Shown one piece after another: positions 1 through 9,892 of a DNA stretch of 64,000 nt. Origin of the DNA: Hydrogenimonas sp. (GTDB lineage Bacteria > Campylobacterota > Campylobacteria > Campylobacterales > Hydrogenimonadaceae). Below the pieces are notes generated by a model. That model saw only the letters and a program-made list of their open reading frames with translations, was not told the DNA's origin and did not search any database. The stretch spans positions 62,001 to 126,000 of the forward strand of contig WFYC01000066.1 of the NCBI GenBank assembly GCA_015490295.1, read 5' to 3'. The translations under genes were made by a program, and so were the position numbers. Positions within the stretch are counted from its first letter, which is position 1. The number at the start of each line of letters is the position of its first letter.

Positions 1-2480
1 TTGTCCTCTACAAGCTCGTAAAGAGCCCTTTTGAGCGGTCTCGCACCGTAGACCGGGTCGAAGCCGGCTTCGGCTATCCGCTCTTTTGCAGCTTCCGTAA
101 GCGAAGCTTTGATATCCCTCTCTTCGAGTTTGGCCTCTATGTTTTTGAAGAGGATATCCACGATCTTCGTTATCGCCGTCTTGTCGAGCGGATTGAAGAT
201 TATGATGTCGTCCAGCCTATTCAAAAATTCGGGCTTGAAGTACATTTTCAGTTCGTCCCTGACCGCCTTTTCACGATCTTCTGGATCTCTGAACTCCATA
301 ATCTTGTCGCTCGCGATATTCGACGTCAATATTATGATCGTATTTCTAAAGTCGACCGTCACTCCCTTGTTGTCGGTAAGCCTTCCGTCATCCAGCACCT
401 GCAGAAGCACGTTGAAGACATCCGGATGCGCCTTTTCGATCTCGTCGAACAGGATTACGCTGTAGGGCTTTCTGCGCACAGCTTCGGTGAGCTGTCCGCC
501 CTCTTCATACCCAACATATCCCGGAGGCGCACCTACAAGTCTGCTGACTGCGTGCTTCTCCATATATTCGCTCATATCGATTCGGATAAGCGACTTTTCC
601 GTATCGAACAGGAACTTCGCCAGCGTTTTGGCGGTCTGGGTCTTTCCAACCCCTGTGGGGCCGAGGAAGAGAAAGCTTCCTATCGGCCTGTTCTGTTCGC
701 TCAATCCCGCCTTGTTTCGCTTGATGGCACGGGCGACGGCCTTTATAGCCTGCTCCTGGCCCACTACATCTTCCGCCAGAACATCTTCGACATGCAGGAT
801 CTTCTCCTTCTCGCTCTGGAGCATCTTCGTAACCGGAATCTGTGTCCAGCGGCTGACTATCTTGGCGATCATCTCTTCGTCTACGGCATTTTTAAGAAGA
901 GTTCCCTCTTTCTGCATTCTCTCCCACTGTCCGTTGAGCTGCTTTAGCTGCTCTTCGAGCTGAGGAATCTTGCCGTACTCGATTTCGGCGGCCCTGTTGT
1001 AGTCGCCATTGCGTTTGGCCGCTTCCGCTTCGCTTCTTAGCTTGTCGATCTCGACCTTTATATGAGCGATATCGTTGAAAACCTTCTTCTCGGTCTCGAA
1101 CTGGGCCTCGAGCTTTCGCTTCTTCTCTTCCAGATCCGCCAGCTCCTTCTCTATCTCTGCAAGCCTCGCTTCACTCTTTTTCGACTCCTCCATCATTAGG
1201 GCCTCTTTTTCAACCTGCAGCTGGCTGATCTCGCGTTTGACACGTGCAAGCTCGCTCGGTTCGCTCTCTATCTGCATCTTCAGCTCCGCGGCCGCCTCGT
1301 CGATAAGGTCTATCGCCTTATCGGGCAGGTACCTGTCGGTAATATAACGCGCAGAGAGTTTGGCCGCTGCGACCAGCGCACTGTCGAGAATCGTGACGTT
1401 GTGAAACGCTTCTAGGCGCTCACGCAGTCCGCGCAGGATCTGCAGGGCCTGGTTGATGGTCGGTTCATTTACATGCACAGGCTGGAAGCGGCGCTGCAGA
1501 GCCGCATCTTTTTCAAAATATTTCCTATACTCTTTCAGGGTAGTGGCTCCAATCGTATGCAGCTCGCCTCTTGCAAGAGCAGGTTTGAGCATGTTTGCGG
1601 CATCCATGCTCCCTTCGCTGGCTCCTGCACCGACGATAGTGTGTATCTCGTCGATGAAGAGTATTATGTCGCCACTGCTTTTTACCTCTTCGATTACGGC
1701 TTTGAGTCGGTCTTCAAACTCCCCTCTATATTTTGCGCCCGCAATTAGTGCGCTCATATCGAGAGCTACGACACGCTTGTTCTGCAGGCTGAGCGGAACA
1801 TCTTTATTGACTATTCTCTGCGCAAGCCCCTCTACAATCGCCGTCTTACCGACACCCGGTTCACCCAGCAAGATAGGGTTGTTCTTGGTCTTGCGGATCA
1901 AAATCTGCATGACCCGCTCGATCTCCTCGTCTCGGCCTATCACCGGGTCGAGCTCACCGTCTATCGCCTTTTTGTTCAGGTCGATACCATACTTTTCGAG
2001 CGCCTCGAGCGTCTCGTCTGCCGTCTGGCTCTCAATCTTCTTGCCGCCGCGAATAGCTTCGAACGTCTTTTTCAGCTCCATCATATCGACATACTTGCCT
2101 AGAACCTCTTTAATCTGCGGATGGTCGAGGTTTGCCAGAAGCCATGTATCAACTGCCAGATACTGATCACCCTGCTTCGCCATCAGCCCTTCGGCTTTCT
2201 GAAGACTCTCCTGCAGAGGACGAGAAATTTTTATACTCTCCTTCGTTACGGTAGAGACTTTCGGAAGCTTGTCGGCTACGCTTTTCGCCTCCAGCTCTAT
2301 GGGCGCTTTATCCACACCCATTCTATTCAGCGCCTGGTTCAGTACGCTTCCTGAATTGGTCAGTTGTCCCCAAACCAGATGTACCGGCTCTACCTCCGGG
2401 TTCTTGTTGTGCAGTGCAAGACTCACCCCCGACTCGATCGTTTCGGTCATCTGGTGTGTCAGCTTTTCGAAAATACTCAT
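1..2480 (-). CDS. clpB: ATP-dependent chaperone ClpB (3' end cut by window edge)
   Basis: Hsp100 disaggregase that acts with DnaK to pull proteins out of cytoplasmic aggregates. It is absent from the ORF track because it runs off the window, but frame reading from the ATG at 2480 is open to base 1 (about 827 codons of an expected ~857). The order is Clp N-domain (about residues 1-150), first AAA+ module with Walker A GEPGVGKT near residue 205, the long charged coiled-coil middle domain that separates ClpB from ClpA/ClpC (about 400-520), and a second AAA+ module with GPTGVGKT near residue 607. An AGGAG ribosome site precedes the ATG. A consensus sigma70-type promoter lies upstream. It is divergent from ctpA, the same arrangement I recall from Campylobacter jejuni. 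Confidence 0.97.
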   Translation of the reverse strand, partial: MSIFEKLTHQMTETIESGVSLALHNKNPEVEPVHLVWGQLTNSGSVLNQALNRMGVDKAPIELEAKSVADKLPKVSTVTKESIKISRPLQESLQKAEGLMAKQGDQYLAVDTWLLANLDHPQIKEVLGKYVDMMELKKTFEAIRGGKKIESQTADETLEALEKYGIDLNKKAIDGELDPVIGRDEEIERVMQILIRKTKNNPILLGEPGVGKTAIVEGLAQRIVNKDVPLSLQNKRVVALDMSALIAGAKYRGEFEDRLKAVIEEVKSSGDIILFIDEIHTIVGAGASEGSMDAANMLKPALARGELHTIGATTLKEYRKYFEKDAALQRRFQPVHVNEPTINQALQILRGLRERLEAFHNVTILDSALVAAAKLSARYITDRYLPDKAIDLIDEAAAELKMQIESEPSELARVKREISQLQVEKEALMMEESKKSEARLAEIEKELADLEEKKRKLEAQFETEKKVFNDIAHIKVEIDKLRSEAEAAKRNGDYNRAAEIEYGKIPQLEEQLKQLNGQWERMQKEGTLLKNAVDEEMIAKIVSRWTQIPVTKMLQSEKEKILHVEDVLAEDVVGQEQAIKAVARAIKRNKAGLSEQNRPIGSFLFLGPTGVGKTQTAKTLAKFLFDTEKSLIRIDMSEYMEKHAVSRLVGAPPGYVGYEEGGQLTEAVRRKPYSVILFDEIEKAHPDVFNVLLQVLDDGRLTDNKGVTVDFRNTIIILTSNIASDKIMEFRDPEDREKAVRDELKMYFKPEFLNRLDDIIIFNPLDKTAITKIVDILFKNIEAKLEERDIKASLTEAAKERIAEAGFDPVYGARPLKRALYELVED

Positions 2481-2515
2481 TTCGCACATCTCCTTTTCAT
2501 TAATTGACTGCCGAG

Positions 2516-2545
2516 ATTATAACAAGTTTAGTCCCTTATTGTCAA
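2516..2545 (-). promoter_or_regulatory. clpB promoter, sigma70-like
   Basis: Read on the minus strand this is TTGACA, an 18-base spacer, then TATAAT, about 35 bases upstream of the clpB start. Such a full -35 is unusual in Campylobacterota. No CIRCE (HrcA) inverted repeat and no clear HspR HAIR palindrome is visible; there is only a direct repeat of AACTTG. Confidence 0.7.
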
Positions 2546-2648
2546 GTTTCTTTATTTATTGCCTCTAAAGAAGAGAAAAAAGGTTCGATTTTTTCAACAT
2601 TCGACACGATTGCAGGCAGCTTGTTATCACTTTTTTAGTTGGTGGTGG

Positions 2649-2654
2649 TATAAT
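2649..2654 (+). promoter_or_regulatory. -10 element upstream of ctpA operon
   Basis: TATAAT lies 35 bases before the ctpA ATG, without a recognisable -35 at normal spacing. This fits the housekeeping promoters known from Campylobacterota, which rely on an extended -10 rather than a -35 box. Confidence 0.5.
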
Positions 2655-2689
2655 ATCCTCCATAAATTTCAAGACGGGTATAGAAAAAG

Positions 2690-4012
2690 ATGATGAAAAG
2701 AAAAAAAGGCTTGATAGCCGCGGGATTTATATCTACTTTCGCCGCACTTACACTGGTAGGCGCTCCAAGCCTGTTCGCAAAAAGCGATGCCAACAGCACG
2801 GTTTCAAAGCTTGAAGCACTGAGCAAATTCACTCGGGTGATCGGAACGGTCGAGAAGTACTATGTAGACGACCTGACGATCAATGAGATTATAAACAAGG
2901 CGATAAAAGGGCTTATGGCCAATCTCGACGCCCACTCCTCTTTTCTCGACACCAAGAGTTTCAAAGAGATGAAGATCCAGACCAGCGGAGAGTTCGGAGG
3001 ACTTGGAGTGACGGTCGGCATGAGAGACGGCGCGCTTACGGTCATCGCTCCTCTTGAGGGAACCCCGGCCTATAGAGCCGGTCTGAAATCCGGAGATATC
3101 ATACTTAAAATTGATGATAAATCGACTCTCAATATGACGCTCGACGAAGCGGTATCTTTGATGAGAGGCAAGCCCAAAACCAAGATAACTCTCACTATAG
3201 TTCGCAAAAACGAGCCCAAACCGATCGTGGTCACAATTATCAGGGATATTATCAAGATAGAGTCGGTTTATACCAAAAAGGTCGGCAGCGATATTCTCTA
3301 TATACGTATCGTCTCATTCGACAAAAAGGTGGTACACGACATAAAAAAAGCTCTGAGAGAGAATCCCAATGCAAAAGGTCTCATCATAGATCTCAGAAAC
3401 AATCCGGGCGGACTGCTGGATCAGGCTGTTGGCACGGTCGACCTTTTCGTCGACAAAGGTGTTATTGTCTCCCAAAAAGGGCGTGTAAAAGATGAGAACC
3501 AGGTCTACAAAGCACACAGCAAGGGTACCTACAAAAAGATACCGATAGTCGTACTGGTCAACGGCGGAAGCGCCAGCGCCAGCGAAATCGTCAGCGGCTC
3601 TTTGCAAGATCATAGGCGTGCGGTCATCGTGGGAGAGAAGACGTTTGGAAAAGGAAGCGTTCAGATCATTATGCCCATCAACAAATCGGAGGCTCTCAGA
3701 CTCACCATCGCACGCTACTATCTCCCCAGCGGGAGAACGATCCAGGCGGTAGGCGTAACACCAGATATAAATGTCTCTTTCGGAAAAGTGACTGTCGAAG
3801 AGAACCACTTTTCACTTAAAGAGTCTCAGTTGAAAGAGCATCTCAAAGGTGAGTTGGAAAAGATCGACGGAAAGAGCGAAAAAGAGTCGGAAGAGAAGAG
3901 TACTACATCCAAAGAGAAGGTCATTACAACCGAAGAGCTCTATAACGACAACCAACTCAAAGAGGGTGTAGACATACTGCGTGCACTAATCATTACACAG
4001 GAGAAGAGATGA
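2690..4012 (+). CDS. ctpA: S41-family carboxyl-terminal processing protease (CtpA-like)
   Basis: Periplasmic serine protease that trims the C-termini of envelope proteins. Residues 1-30 form a signal peptide ending near LFAKS. A PDZ domain follows (about 95-185, with GGLGVTVG), then the S41 catalytic core. The catalytic serine sits in [13 protein letters not shown] and the paired lysine in [11 protein letters not shown], so the Ser-Lys dyad is intact. The C-terminal ~60 residues are highly charged ([16 protein letters not shown]). The 440-residue length fits the family. It overlaps purC by four bases (ATGA), so the two are translationally coupled. The same pair occurs in Campylobacter, although a protease has no evident role in purine synthesis. 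Confidence 0.95.
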   Translation: MMKRKKGLIAAGFISTFAALTLVGAPSLFAKSDANSTVSKLEALSKFTRVIGTVEKYYVDDLTINEIINKAIKGLMANLDAHSSFLDTKSFKEMKIQTSGEFGGLGVTVGMRDGALTVIAPLEGTPAYRAGLKSGDIILKIDDKSTLNMTLDEAVSLMRGKPKTKITLTIVRKNEPKPIVVTIIRDIIKIESVYTKKVGSDILYIRIVSFDKKVVHDIKKALRENPNAKGLIIDLRNNPGGLLDQAVGTVDLFVDKGVIVSQKGRVKDENQVYKAHSKGTYKKIPIVVLVNGGSASASEIVSGSLQDHRRAVIVGEKTFGKGSVQIIMPINKSEALRLTIARYYLPSGRTIQAVGVTPDINVSFGKVTVEENHFSLKESQLKEHLKGELEKIDGKSEKESEEKSTTSKEKVITTEELYNDNQLKEGVDILRALIITQEKR

Positions 4013-4719
4013 CAAAAAAAGAGCTGCTGTACGAGGGGAAGGCCAAACGCCTTTACACAACGGACAACCCGGAACAACTTATCGCGGAGTTCAAAGATGA
4101 TCTTACCGCATTCAACGGCGAAAAACACTCTATGGAGAGAGGCAAAGGGGCGCTGAACAACAAGATAAGCACGGAACTCTTCAGACTGCTTGAGAGCGCC
4201 GGAATCCCCACCCACTTCATAGATATGCCCGACGAAAACCATATGCTCGTAAAAAAGGTGGATATCATTCTCATAGAGGTCGTGGTAAGGAATATCGCGA
4301 CAGGAAGCCTTACAAAACGTCTGGGGATCGAAGACGGTACAAAACTTCCGTTTACTCTTGTTGAATTCTACTACAAGCGTGACGACTTGGGAGATCCGCT
4401 TATCAACGACGAGCACTGCCTTATACTGGATCTTGTCAAGAGCGAAGCCGATCTCGAAGAGTTGAAACGGCTGGGACGCGAAATCAATACAATCCTGAAA
4501 GCCTTTTTCGCGAAGAAAGGTCTCAACCTTGTAGACTTCAAAGTAGAATTCGGATACGACAGCAGCGGGAAGATCATCCTGGCAGACGAGATAAGCCCGG
4601 ACAGCTGCCGCTTTTGGGATATGGAATCGGGAGAGAAGCTCGACAAAGATCGCTTCAGACAGGGCCTGGGCGGACTCAAAGTAGCCTATGAAGAGGTGCT
4701 CAGGCGTATATTGAGCTAA
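4009..4719 (+). CDS. purC: Phosphoribosylaminoimidazole-succinocarboxamide synthase
   Basis: SAICAR synthetase, which joins aspartate to CAIR in the eighth step of de novo IMP synthesis using ATP. The protein begins [16 protein letters not shown], the family's N-terminal signature, and contains [16 protein letters not shown] and [14 protein letters not shown], which form the nucleotide and substrate site. At 236 residues it is the normal short bacterial monofunctional form. The start is set by AGGAGAAG just before the ATG, inside the last codons of ctpA. Downstream purS and purQ belong to the same pathway but lie 125 bases away, with a hairpin in the gap. Confidence 0.98.
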   Translation: MTKKELLYEGKAKRLYTTDNPEQLIAEFKDDLTAFNGEKHSMERGKGALNNKISTELFRLLESAGIPTHFIDMPDENHMLVKKVDIILIEVVVRNIATGSLTKRLGIEDGTKLPFTLVEFYYKRDDLGDPLINDEHCLILDLVKSEADLEELKRLGREINTILKAFFAKKGLNLVDFKVEFGYDSSGKIILADEISPDSCRFWDMESGEKLDKDRFRQGLGGLKVAYEEVLRRILS

Positions 4720-4747
4720 TCAGGCTAAAATCGGGATTGAACAGATA

Positions 4748-4764
4748 CGACTCTTCGAGAGTCG
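4748..4764 (+). other. Perfect hairpin between purC and purS
   Basis: Arms CGACTCT and AGAGTCG flank a TCG loop, 28 bases after the purC stop. There is no following T tract, so it is not a standard terminator. It may stabilise the upstream mRNA or separate expression of purC from purSQ. Confidence 0.4.
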
Positions 4765-4844
4765 ACCCATCGAGGGCAAAATTGTAACCTGCGCTTTCGG
4801 TACGATGCCGGAAGCAAGCCAAGCAGTCAAGGAGAACCATTTCA

Positions 4845-5087
4845 ATGAAAGCAATAGTCAACGTATATCTTAAAGAGGGGGTCCTTGACCCTCAGGGCAA
4901 AGCTGTACACCATGCACTTGGAGCTCTTGGCTTCAGTAGTGTCGAAAATGTACGTGTCGGCAAGCAGATCGTTCTGGACTTGAAAGCGGAATCGATGCAC
5001 GAAGCCGAAAAAGAGGTCGAGAAGATGTGCGAAACACTTCTTGCCAACACCGTAATTGAAGACTACTCCATAGAGATCGTGCAATGA
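4845..5087 (+). CDS. purS: Phosphoribosylformylglycinamidine synthase subunit PurS
   Basis: Small structural subunit of the three-part FGAM synthase (PurS-PurQ-PurL). It bridges the glutaminase PurQ and the synthetase PurL. The 80-residue length and the pattern KAIVNVYLKEGVLDPQGKAV ... VGKQIVLDLK are typical of PurS. An AAGGAGA site lies nine bases before the ATG. The end overlaps purQ by four bases (ATGA), consistent with equimolar synthesis. PurL is not in the window. Confidence 0.96.
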   Translation: MKAIVNVYLKEGVLDPQGKAVHHALGALGFSSVENVRVGKQIVLDLKAESMHEAEKEVEKMCETLLANTVIEDYSIEIVQ

Positions 5088-5755
5088 GAATCGTCATTCC
5101 ACAGTTTCCCGGTACAAACTGCGAATTCGACACCAGATACGCATTCGAACATCTTGGGCATGATGTACAAATAGTATGGCACGAAGATGAAACCGTTCCT
5201 GCTGATACCGATCTTATCGTGGTTCCCGGAGGCTTCAGCTATGGTGACTACCTGCGAAGCGGTGCGATAGCCCGCTTCAGCCCGATCATGAAAGCGATAA
5301 AGGCGTATGCCGACAACGGCGGATACGTTCTGGGGATATGTAACGGCTTCCAGATTCTTCTGGAGAGCCATATGCTGCCGGGAGCCATGAAACGTAACGA
5401 AAATCTTCACTTCGTTTCAAAGCATCAATATCTCAAAGTGGAAAACAGCAACAACCGCTTTTTGAGAAAATGCAAAACGGGAGAGATATTGAATATACCG
5501 ATCGCACATGCCGAAGGCAACTACTTTATCGAAAAAGAGGGCCTTGCCAGGCTTTATGATAACGGTCAGGTTTTGTTGACATACTGTGATGAAAACGGCA
5601 ATCCTGACAATCCCAACGGCTCAGTCGACAACATTGCCGGGATCTGCAACGAGAAGCGGAACGTTTTCGGACTCATGCCCCATCCGGAGAGAGCTATCGA
5701 AACCGTTCTCGGTTCCAATGACGGCGTCAGAATGCTGGAAGGTTTTCTCTCTTAA
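5084..5755 (+). CDS. purQ: Phosphoribosylformylglycinamidine synthase subunit PurQ
   Basis: Class I glutamine amidotransferase that supplies ammonia to PurL for the FGAR to FGAM step. The nucleophile is the cysteine in [12 protein letters not shown], and the His-Glu pair of the triad is in the C-terminal PHPERA. The N-terminus [15 protein letters not shown] is characteristic of PurQ. The length of 223 residues is normal. It overlaps purS and is followed without a gap by a membrane-protein gene, continuing the order seen in Campylobacter. Confidence 0.97.
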   Translation: MRIVIPQFPGTNCEFDTRYAFEHLGHDVQIVWHEDETVPADTDLIVVPGGFSYGDYLRSGAIARFSPIMKAIKAYADNGGYVLGICNGFQILLESHMLPGAMKRNENLHFVSKHQYLKVENSNNRFLRKCKTGEILNIPIAHAEGNYFIEKEGLARLYDNGQVLLTYCDENGNPDNPNGSVDNIAGICNEKRNVFGLMPHPERAIETVLGSNDGVRMLEGFLS

Positions 5756-6886
5756 GTGTCATCGATGTTTATCCGTTCCATCCTCGCCGTTTTTTTTGCA
5801 GTAGGAGTGCTGCTCGCCACAGAACCGGAACCTTCGGTTTTCCCGGATTACGAACTCGAGTGGAGTGAAGAGATCAATGAGACGACTGCAAAGCCGGCAG
5901 AGAAACTCATATATCTAAACCTGGAGAAGCTTCCGGAAAAGATATATGTCGGCCAGATATTTCCGGTCACTCTCAAGGTGACTTCCCTTGAAAGAGAGAG
6001 GCCTTTCGAGATAAGAGTCGAAGATGGGGAAAACGTCGAAATTGTACAAGAGCCGGAGAAGATCGAACCGAAGGCGATAAGCCGGATCAGATACTTCTTC
6101 AAGGCGACAGGAAAGTACATTCGTCTACCGGATTTCATAGCCTATTACGTTGATGAACCGCAAAGAGAATACAGAATCGAAGGGAGCGGCATACAGGCCG
6201 TTCGACTCAACCCTCCAAAAGATTTCTCCAACGTCCTGGCGCAGAATATGGAGCTTGTCAACTATCAGGCTTCGACATACACGAACGACAGCAATGTCCT
6301 GGCGCTTCAGCTTAGAATCGAATACGGCAACTATGGCGATTTCCGCCTTCAAAACTCATCAAACCAGGGAATCGACTCCTACAGCGGAGATTTGAACGAT
6401 ACGACACTCTACTATTACGCCGTCTATCCGGCAGGACTCGAACAGCTATCGTTCAGCTATTTCAACCTTCAAAAAAACAGGTACGAAAAGTTTCATATAC
6501 CGATTATAGTCAAACGCAGCAGCGTAAGCACGCAAAGCAACCTCGACCCGCAAGCGAGTGAGTTCACTAAATTCAAAATAGCGGCAACCGGATTTTTGAT
6601 ACTCCTTTGGCTCGTTCTCTGGGCTCTGCGTAGAAGCTGGATCTATCCCCTGCTCATAATACTTGCCGCAGGATACCTGATAACGTACCTGATACCGCTG
6701 AAGAGTGTCTGTATAAAACCCGAAAGTAGACTATATCTGCTTCCCACTGCACAGAGTACACCTTTTATGACGCTCTATGAGCGTACGTATGCGAAAAAGA
6801 TGAATGGTAACGAGAGCTACACCAAAATCCAATTGCCGAACAATACGATAGGATGGATCAAGAATGAAGATCTTTGCTCGAATTAG
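5756..6886 (+). CDS. BatD-like membrane protein with SH3-like C-terminus
   Basis: No enzyme family is recognised. A signal peptide (about residues 4-22) is followed by a periplasmic beta-rich region of about 260 residues that resembles BatD-type proteins (EKLPEKIYVGQIFPVTLKVTS). Two membrane segments follow near 283-325, then a ~50-residue tail resembling a bacterial SH3 domain (YTKIQLPNNTIGWIKNEDLC). The GTG at 5756 immediately follows the purQ stop; an ATG at 5765 is the alternative start. The end overlaps plsC by 23 bases. The position between purQ and plsC matches the unnamed Cj0515-type gene of Campylobacter. An envelope-associated role is inferred from topology only. Confidence 0.8.
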   Translation: MSSMFIRSILAVFFAVGVLLATEPEPSVFPDYELEWSEEINETTAKPAEKLIYLNLEKLPEKIYVGQIFPVTLKVTSLERERPFEIRVEDGENVEIVQEPEKIEPKAISRIRYFFKATGKYIRLPDFIAYYVDEPQREYRIEGSGIQAVRLNPPKDFSNVLAQNMELVNYQASTYTNDSNVLALQLRIEYGNYGDFRLQNSSNQGIDSYSGDLNDTTLYYYAVYPAGLEQLSFSYFNLQKNRYEKFHIPIIVKRSSVSTQSNLDPQASEFTKFKIAATGFLILLWLVLWALRRSWIYPLLIILAAGYLITYLIPLKSVCIKPESRLYLLPTAQSTPFMTLYERTYAKKMNGNESYTKIQLPNNTIGWIKNEDLCSN

Positions 6887-7571
6887 GTTCTACTACTCCG
6901 CATTGGTAATCTCTTGCATAGTCTCGGTGATGATCATACTCCTCAAGCTCCTCCCGAAGCAGAAAGGAAAAATACTTCACTACGGCAACAGAACCATGAT
7001 GGCGCTTATGTTCGCGGATATCGAAACGGCAGGGGAGCCGGACCCGAAAGCTCAACTCTATCTTCTCAACCATCAAGGCATTGTAGATATAATCACGATG
7101 GAGGCGCTGCAGGACAAAAATATGAACTGGGTGGCCAAGAGAGAACTTTTCGAAGTTCCATGGTTCGGCAAACTCCTTAAAAACGGTGAGATGATATCGA
7201 TAGATAGAAGCGATAAAAGAGGTTTGATAAAACTTCTAAAAGATATCAAACACTCCATATACGTACTGCACAGGCCGGTCGCCCTCTTTCCTGAAGGGAC
7301 TCGGGCAAAAGATCAGAAGCTCCTGCCATTCAAAGAGGGGGCCAAATTCATAGCTGAAAAGCTGGAACTCGTAGTTCAACCTGTAGTGATCGTCGGAAGC
7401 AAGAGAGTCGTCAACGAGCATGACAGAACCTCTTTCGGAGGAGATGTGAAGGTCATTTTTCTCCCCTCTATAGATATGAAGAGCGCCTCTTCGGACTGGT
7501 ACAGGCAGCTGAGAGAAAAAATGCAGGAGACTATCGACAAAGAGCTCGAAACGAACTCTGTCAGCAGATAG
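6864..7571 (+). CDS. plsC: 1-acyl-sn-glycerol-3-phosphate acyltransferase
   Basis: Inner-membrane acyltransferase that converts lysophosphatidic acid to phosphatidic acid. An N-terminal membrane anchor (residues 8-30) precedes the catalytic HX4D motif NHQGIVD. The acceptor-binding FPEGTR motif appears about 75 residues later. Its length of 235 residues is normal for PlsC. It is the last gene of the ctpA-to-plsC run, with its start inside the preceding gene. No terminator hairpin is evident in the 34 bases before the convergent cytochrome gene. Confidence 0.95.
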   Translation: MKIFARIRFYYSALVISCIVSVMIILLKLLPKQKGKILHYGNRTMMALMFADIETAGEPDPKAQLYLLNHQGIVDIITMEALQDKNMNWVAKRELFEVPWFGKLLKNGEMISIDRSDKRGLIKLLKDIKHSIYVLHRPVALFPEGTRAKDQKLLPFKEGAKFIAEKLELVVQPVVIVGSKRVVNEHDRTSFGGDVKVIFLPSIDMKSASSDWYRQLREKMQETIDKELETNSVSR

Positions 7572-7605
7572 CCTTACTCCTTTGCCAAATTCCGGTCATC
7601 CGGCA

Positions 7606-9087
7606 TCACAGCTTCGCTTGGAGTAGATCGAGAGTTTTCGACTCGTTGGAGTCGTAATCGGGCACCCACTTCTTGAGACACTCTCTATCTTTTACGCACG
7701 GATCCGTGAGGCTCTTTAAAAATGCCACCAGCTCTCTTAACTGCTCATCGCTGAAATCTACACTTCTATGGGGAGATATTCCGCTGTTACGGTTTGCTTC
7801 CAACTGCTGAAGTGCATGCCGGGTATTCTCTTTCGTATCTTTGCACTGCGCCAAAATTCCATACTGAAACAGACTATTTTCATCGAACTCGAGAGCGGTC
7901 TCCGGCTTGAGCATATGTCTTACCATAGCTTCGAGCGTAACGAATGCTCCGTCATGCCCCCATGGGCCGGTAACCTCCACATTCAGAAGAGTAGGCGTTC
8001 TGAACTTATATCTATCCGACTCGTTGAGCGTAACGTTCTCGCGCCCGTAATCCTCGGTCGAAGCGTCGTGGTTTTTCCCGCGTCCGATTTGCGGAACGGC
8101 CATTACATACAGCTTCTCACCGGTAAAAAAATCTCCTTTGTGGCACTGTACGCAGTTGGCACCGCCCTCTTCGTAACTTCTGAAAAAGAGGTAGGCTCCC
8201 CTCTTCGCCTCCTCGCTTATCGCACTTCTATCCCCTTTGAGATACCTGTTCCAGGGGTTATCGACAAAGAGTTGAGAACGCTCGAATTCCGCTATCGCAT
8301 TGAAGATATTACTTCTCGTTATCAGGGTTGCGGCGTCTGCCGAAGGGTTGGAAAAGCCATCTCTGAACGCCTGCAGCCAAGCCAGGCGAGCGGAACCGTT
8401 CAGGTCGCTGTTGCCGTTGAATCCGCCGAGTCTGTCGACGAGATAATCTCTGACATCATCTTTTGTAACGAGGGAGGAGTGGCCGAAACCGCGCATCTCC
8501 GGCGAACTTGTTACCGGAAAGTTGGCCTGGGCGGCGGGGAGGTTGGCCGCCTGGGCACTTGTCCATAGCACTCTGTCGAAATCGCTGCTGCCGGGTACCA
8601 GCATCTGGCCTACAGAGCCGTTGGCCCCTTTCACGGGAGTTATACTCTCTATTCTGGCATCCCAGAACTGCGTACGGTCAAAGAGCGCCACATTGAATGT
8701 AGATGGAGTGTTTCTGGGTACCGTAGGCCCGCCGTCATAGTAGTGGCCGCTCTCTTTATGAAGACGGCCCGGGCCGACATGATCTGGATCTACAGCCTCT
8801 ACGCCTATCGGAAGAGATAGAGCGTCCGAACCGCCGAGAAACGGGTGGTGGCACGAGGCACAGGCTGAATCCATATCGAGCCCGAGATGTTTGGAGTAGA
8901 AGAGTTTCATTCCGAGCTGCGCTTTCGGATCGTTTACAGATGTGATGTTGCGGTCGGCAGCGGGATCACCGGTAAGGCTGTACTTTTCGGCCAGTGACAA
9001 AAGCTCGCTGTCGAGATCGTCGTTACTGCTACATCCTCCAAATATCAAAACCGAAAGAGCCAGAGCTGTAACCATATAACTTTTCAT
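7606..9087 (-). CDS. Di-heme cytochrome c peroxidase / MauG-family lipoprotein
   Basis: Periplasmic di-heme protein. A lipoprotein signal ends in FGGC near residue 19. Two c-type heme sites are present, CASCH near residue 78 and CVQCH in the middle of the protein, each in the context expected for CcpA/MauG peroxidases. At 493 residues it is much longer than typical CcpA (~330), which places it closer to the long MauG-like branch. Function could be hydrogen peroxide reduction with electrons from a small cytochrome or oxidation of a protein or sulfur substrate; sequence alone does not decide. An AGAGG ribosome site and a -10 box lie upstream. It stands alone, convergent with plsC. Confidence 0.88.
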   Translation of the reverse strand: MKSYMVTALALSVLIFGGCSSNDDLDSELLSLAEKYSLTGDPAADRNITSVNDPKAQLGMKLFYSKHLGLDMDSACASCHHPFLGGSDALSLPIGVEAVDPDHVGPGRLHKESGHYYDGGPTVPRNTPSTFNVALFDRTQFWDARIESITPVKGANGSVGQMLVPGSSDFDRVLWTSAQAANLPAAQANFPVTSSPEMRGFGHSSLVTKDDVRDYLVDRLGGFNGNSDLNGSARLAWLQAFRDGFSNPSADAATLITRSNIFNAIAEFERSQLFVDNPWNRYLKGDRSAISEEAKRGAYLFFRSYEEGGANCVQCHKGDFFTGEKLYVMAVPQIGRGKNHDASTEDYGRENVTLNESDRYKFRTPTLLNVEVTGPWGHDGAFVTLEAMVRHMLKPETALEFDENSLFQYGILAQCKDTKENTRHALQQLEANRNSGISPHRSVDFSDEQLRELVAFLKSLTDPCVKDRECLKKWVPDYDSNESKTLDLLQAKL

Positions 9088-9114
9088 TCAATACCTCTTT
9101 TTCTGTTTTTTATA

Positions 9115-9120
9115 ATTATA
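9115..9120 (-). promoter_or_regulatory. -10 element of the di-heme cytochrome gene
   Basis: TATAAT on the minus strand, 27 bases before the ATG, in an AT-rich stretch. It implies separate transcription from pncA. Confidence 0.45.
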
Positions 9121-9207
9121 TCTTCGGTTTGCTTGAAAAAGCTGAAGTAGCTATTTTTATTAAATAGATACTCTTTTTTAATCCGGTTTTGCGATAAAAC
9201 TTTCAAA

Positions 9208-9801
9208 CTAAAAAGATATATCCAGATCTTGCATAACGGCGGTTACGGCCCCTGCACTCATCATCAGTTTCCGTGCGGACTCGGAGTCTCCTTCGGTTAT
9301 ATCGACACCCTTTACGGCATCTATCAACAAAACCGTTCTAAACCCCAAATTTTCAGCTCCCAAAAGGGTCTCTTTTACACAATAGTCCGTAGCCACTCCG
9401 CAGATGAAAAGGCGTTTCACTCCTCTTTCAAGAAGCAGCTCTTTGAGCAAAGTCCCCTGAAAACCGGAATATGCGTCGAAATCTTTCGACACACCTTTCG
9501 AAATTATGAACCTGTTGTCCGAGGGGATATAGAGCCCTTCACAAAATTCGGCACCTCTGCTGCCCTGAACACAGTGCGTCGGCCATACGCCGCCGTTTTG
9601 TTTGAAAGAGATATGGCTTTTCGGATGCCAGTCACGCGTAAAGAAGACGCAACACCCCCTCTTTTCGAAGAGCTTTGTATAGTCGTTGACTCTACCGATT
9701 ATACTATCGGCCTCCGCAACCGCCAAGGCTCCATGCGGCATGAAATCTTTCTGCATATCTACGACTACAAGAGCATCCTTTTTTGTAACCGCAATCTTCA
9801 T
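9208..9801 (-). CDS. pncA: Nicotinamidase (isochorismatase-like fold)
   Basis: Hydrolyses nicotinamide to nicotinate in the cytoplasm, the first step of NAD salvage. The catalytic triad is readable: Asp in VVDMQKDF, Lys in ISKGVSKDFDAYSGF, and the nucleophile Cys in GVATDYCVKET. The metal ligands are in RDWHP and WPTHCV. The ORF track begins at a GTG (9816), but AGGAGG lies exactly six bases before the ATG at 9801, so that start is chosen (197 residues). It is divergent from pncB, which uses its product, and the two share a 91-base promoter region. Confidence 0.95.
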   Translation of the reverse strand: MKIAVTKKDALVVVDMQKDFMPHGALAVAEADSIIGRVNDYTKLFEKRGCCVFFTRDWHPKSHISFKQNGGVWPTHCVQGSRGAEFCEGLYIPSDNRFIISKGVSKDFDAYSGFQGTLLKELLLERGVKRLFICGVATDYCVKETLLGAENLGFRTVLLIDAVKGVDITEGDSESARKLMMSAGAVTAVMQDLDISF

Positions 9802-9861
9802 ATCTGGCCTCCTCACTATGCAGCTTGAATTGAGTGAAGCTCATCTTTCATATGAAAAAAG

Positions 9862-9867
9862 TATACT
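9862..9867 (+). promoter_or_regulatory. -10 element in the pncA/pncB divergent region
   Basis: TATACT lies within the near-palindrome AGTATACTATACTT, 25 bases before the pncB start. Because the stretch reads similarly on both strands, it could serve or be shared by both divergent genes. No known NAD-repressor operator was recognised. Confidence 0.4.
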
Positions 9868-9892
9868 ATACTTTCATTGAAAGGGGCACAGT

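Noticed and set aside
2516-2550. CIRCE or HAIR heat-shock operator upstream of clpB
   Set aside because: Only a direct repeat AACTTG is present; neither the TTAGCACTC nor the HspR palindrome is visible.
3314-3808. 164-residue minus-strand ORF opposite ctpA
   Set aside because: It is a shadow of the S41 protease; its sequence shows no domain and the plus-strand frame has intact catalytic motifs.
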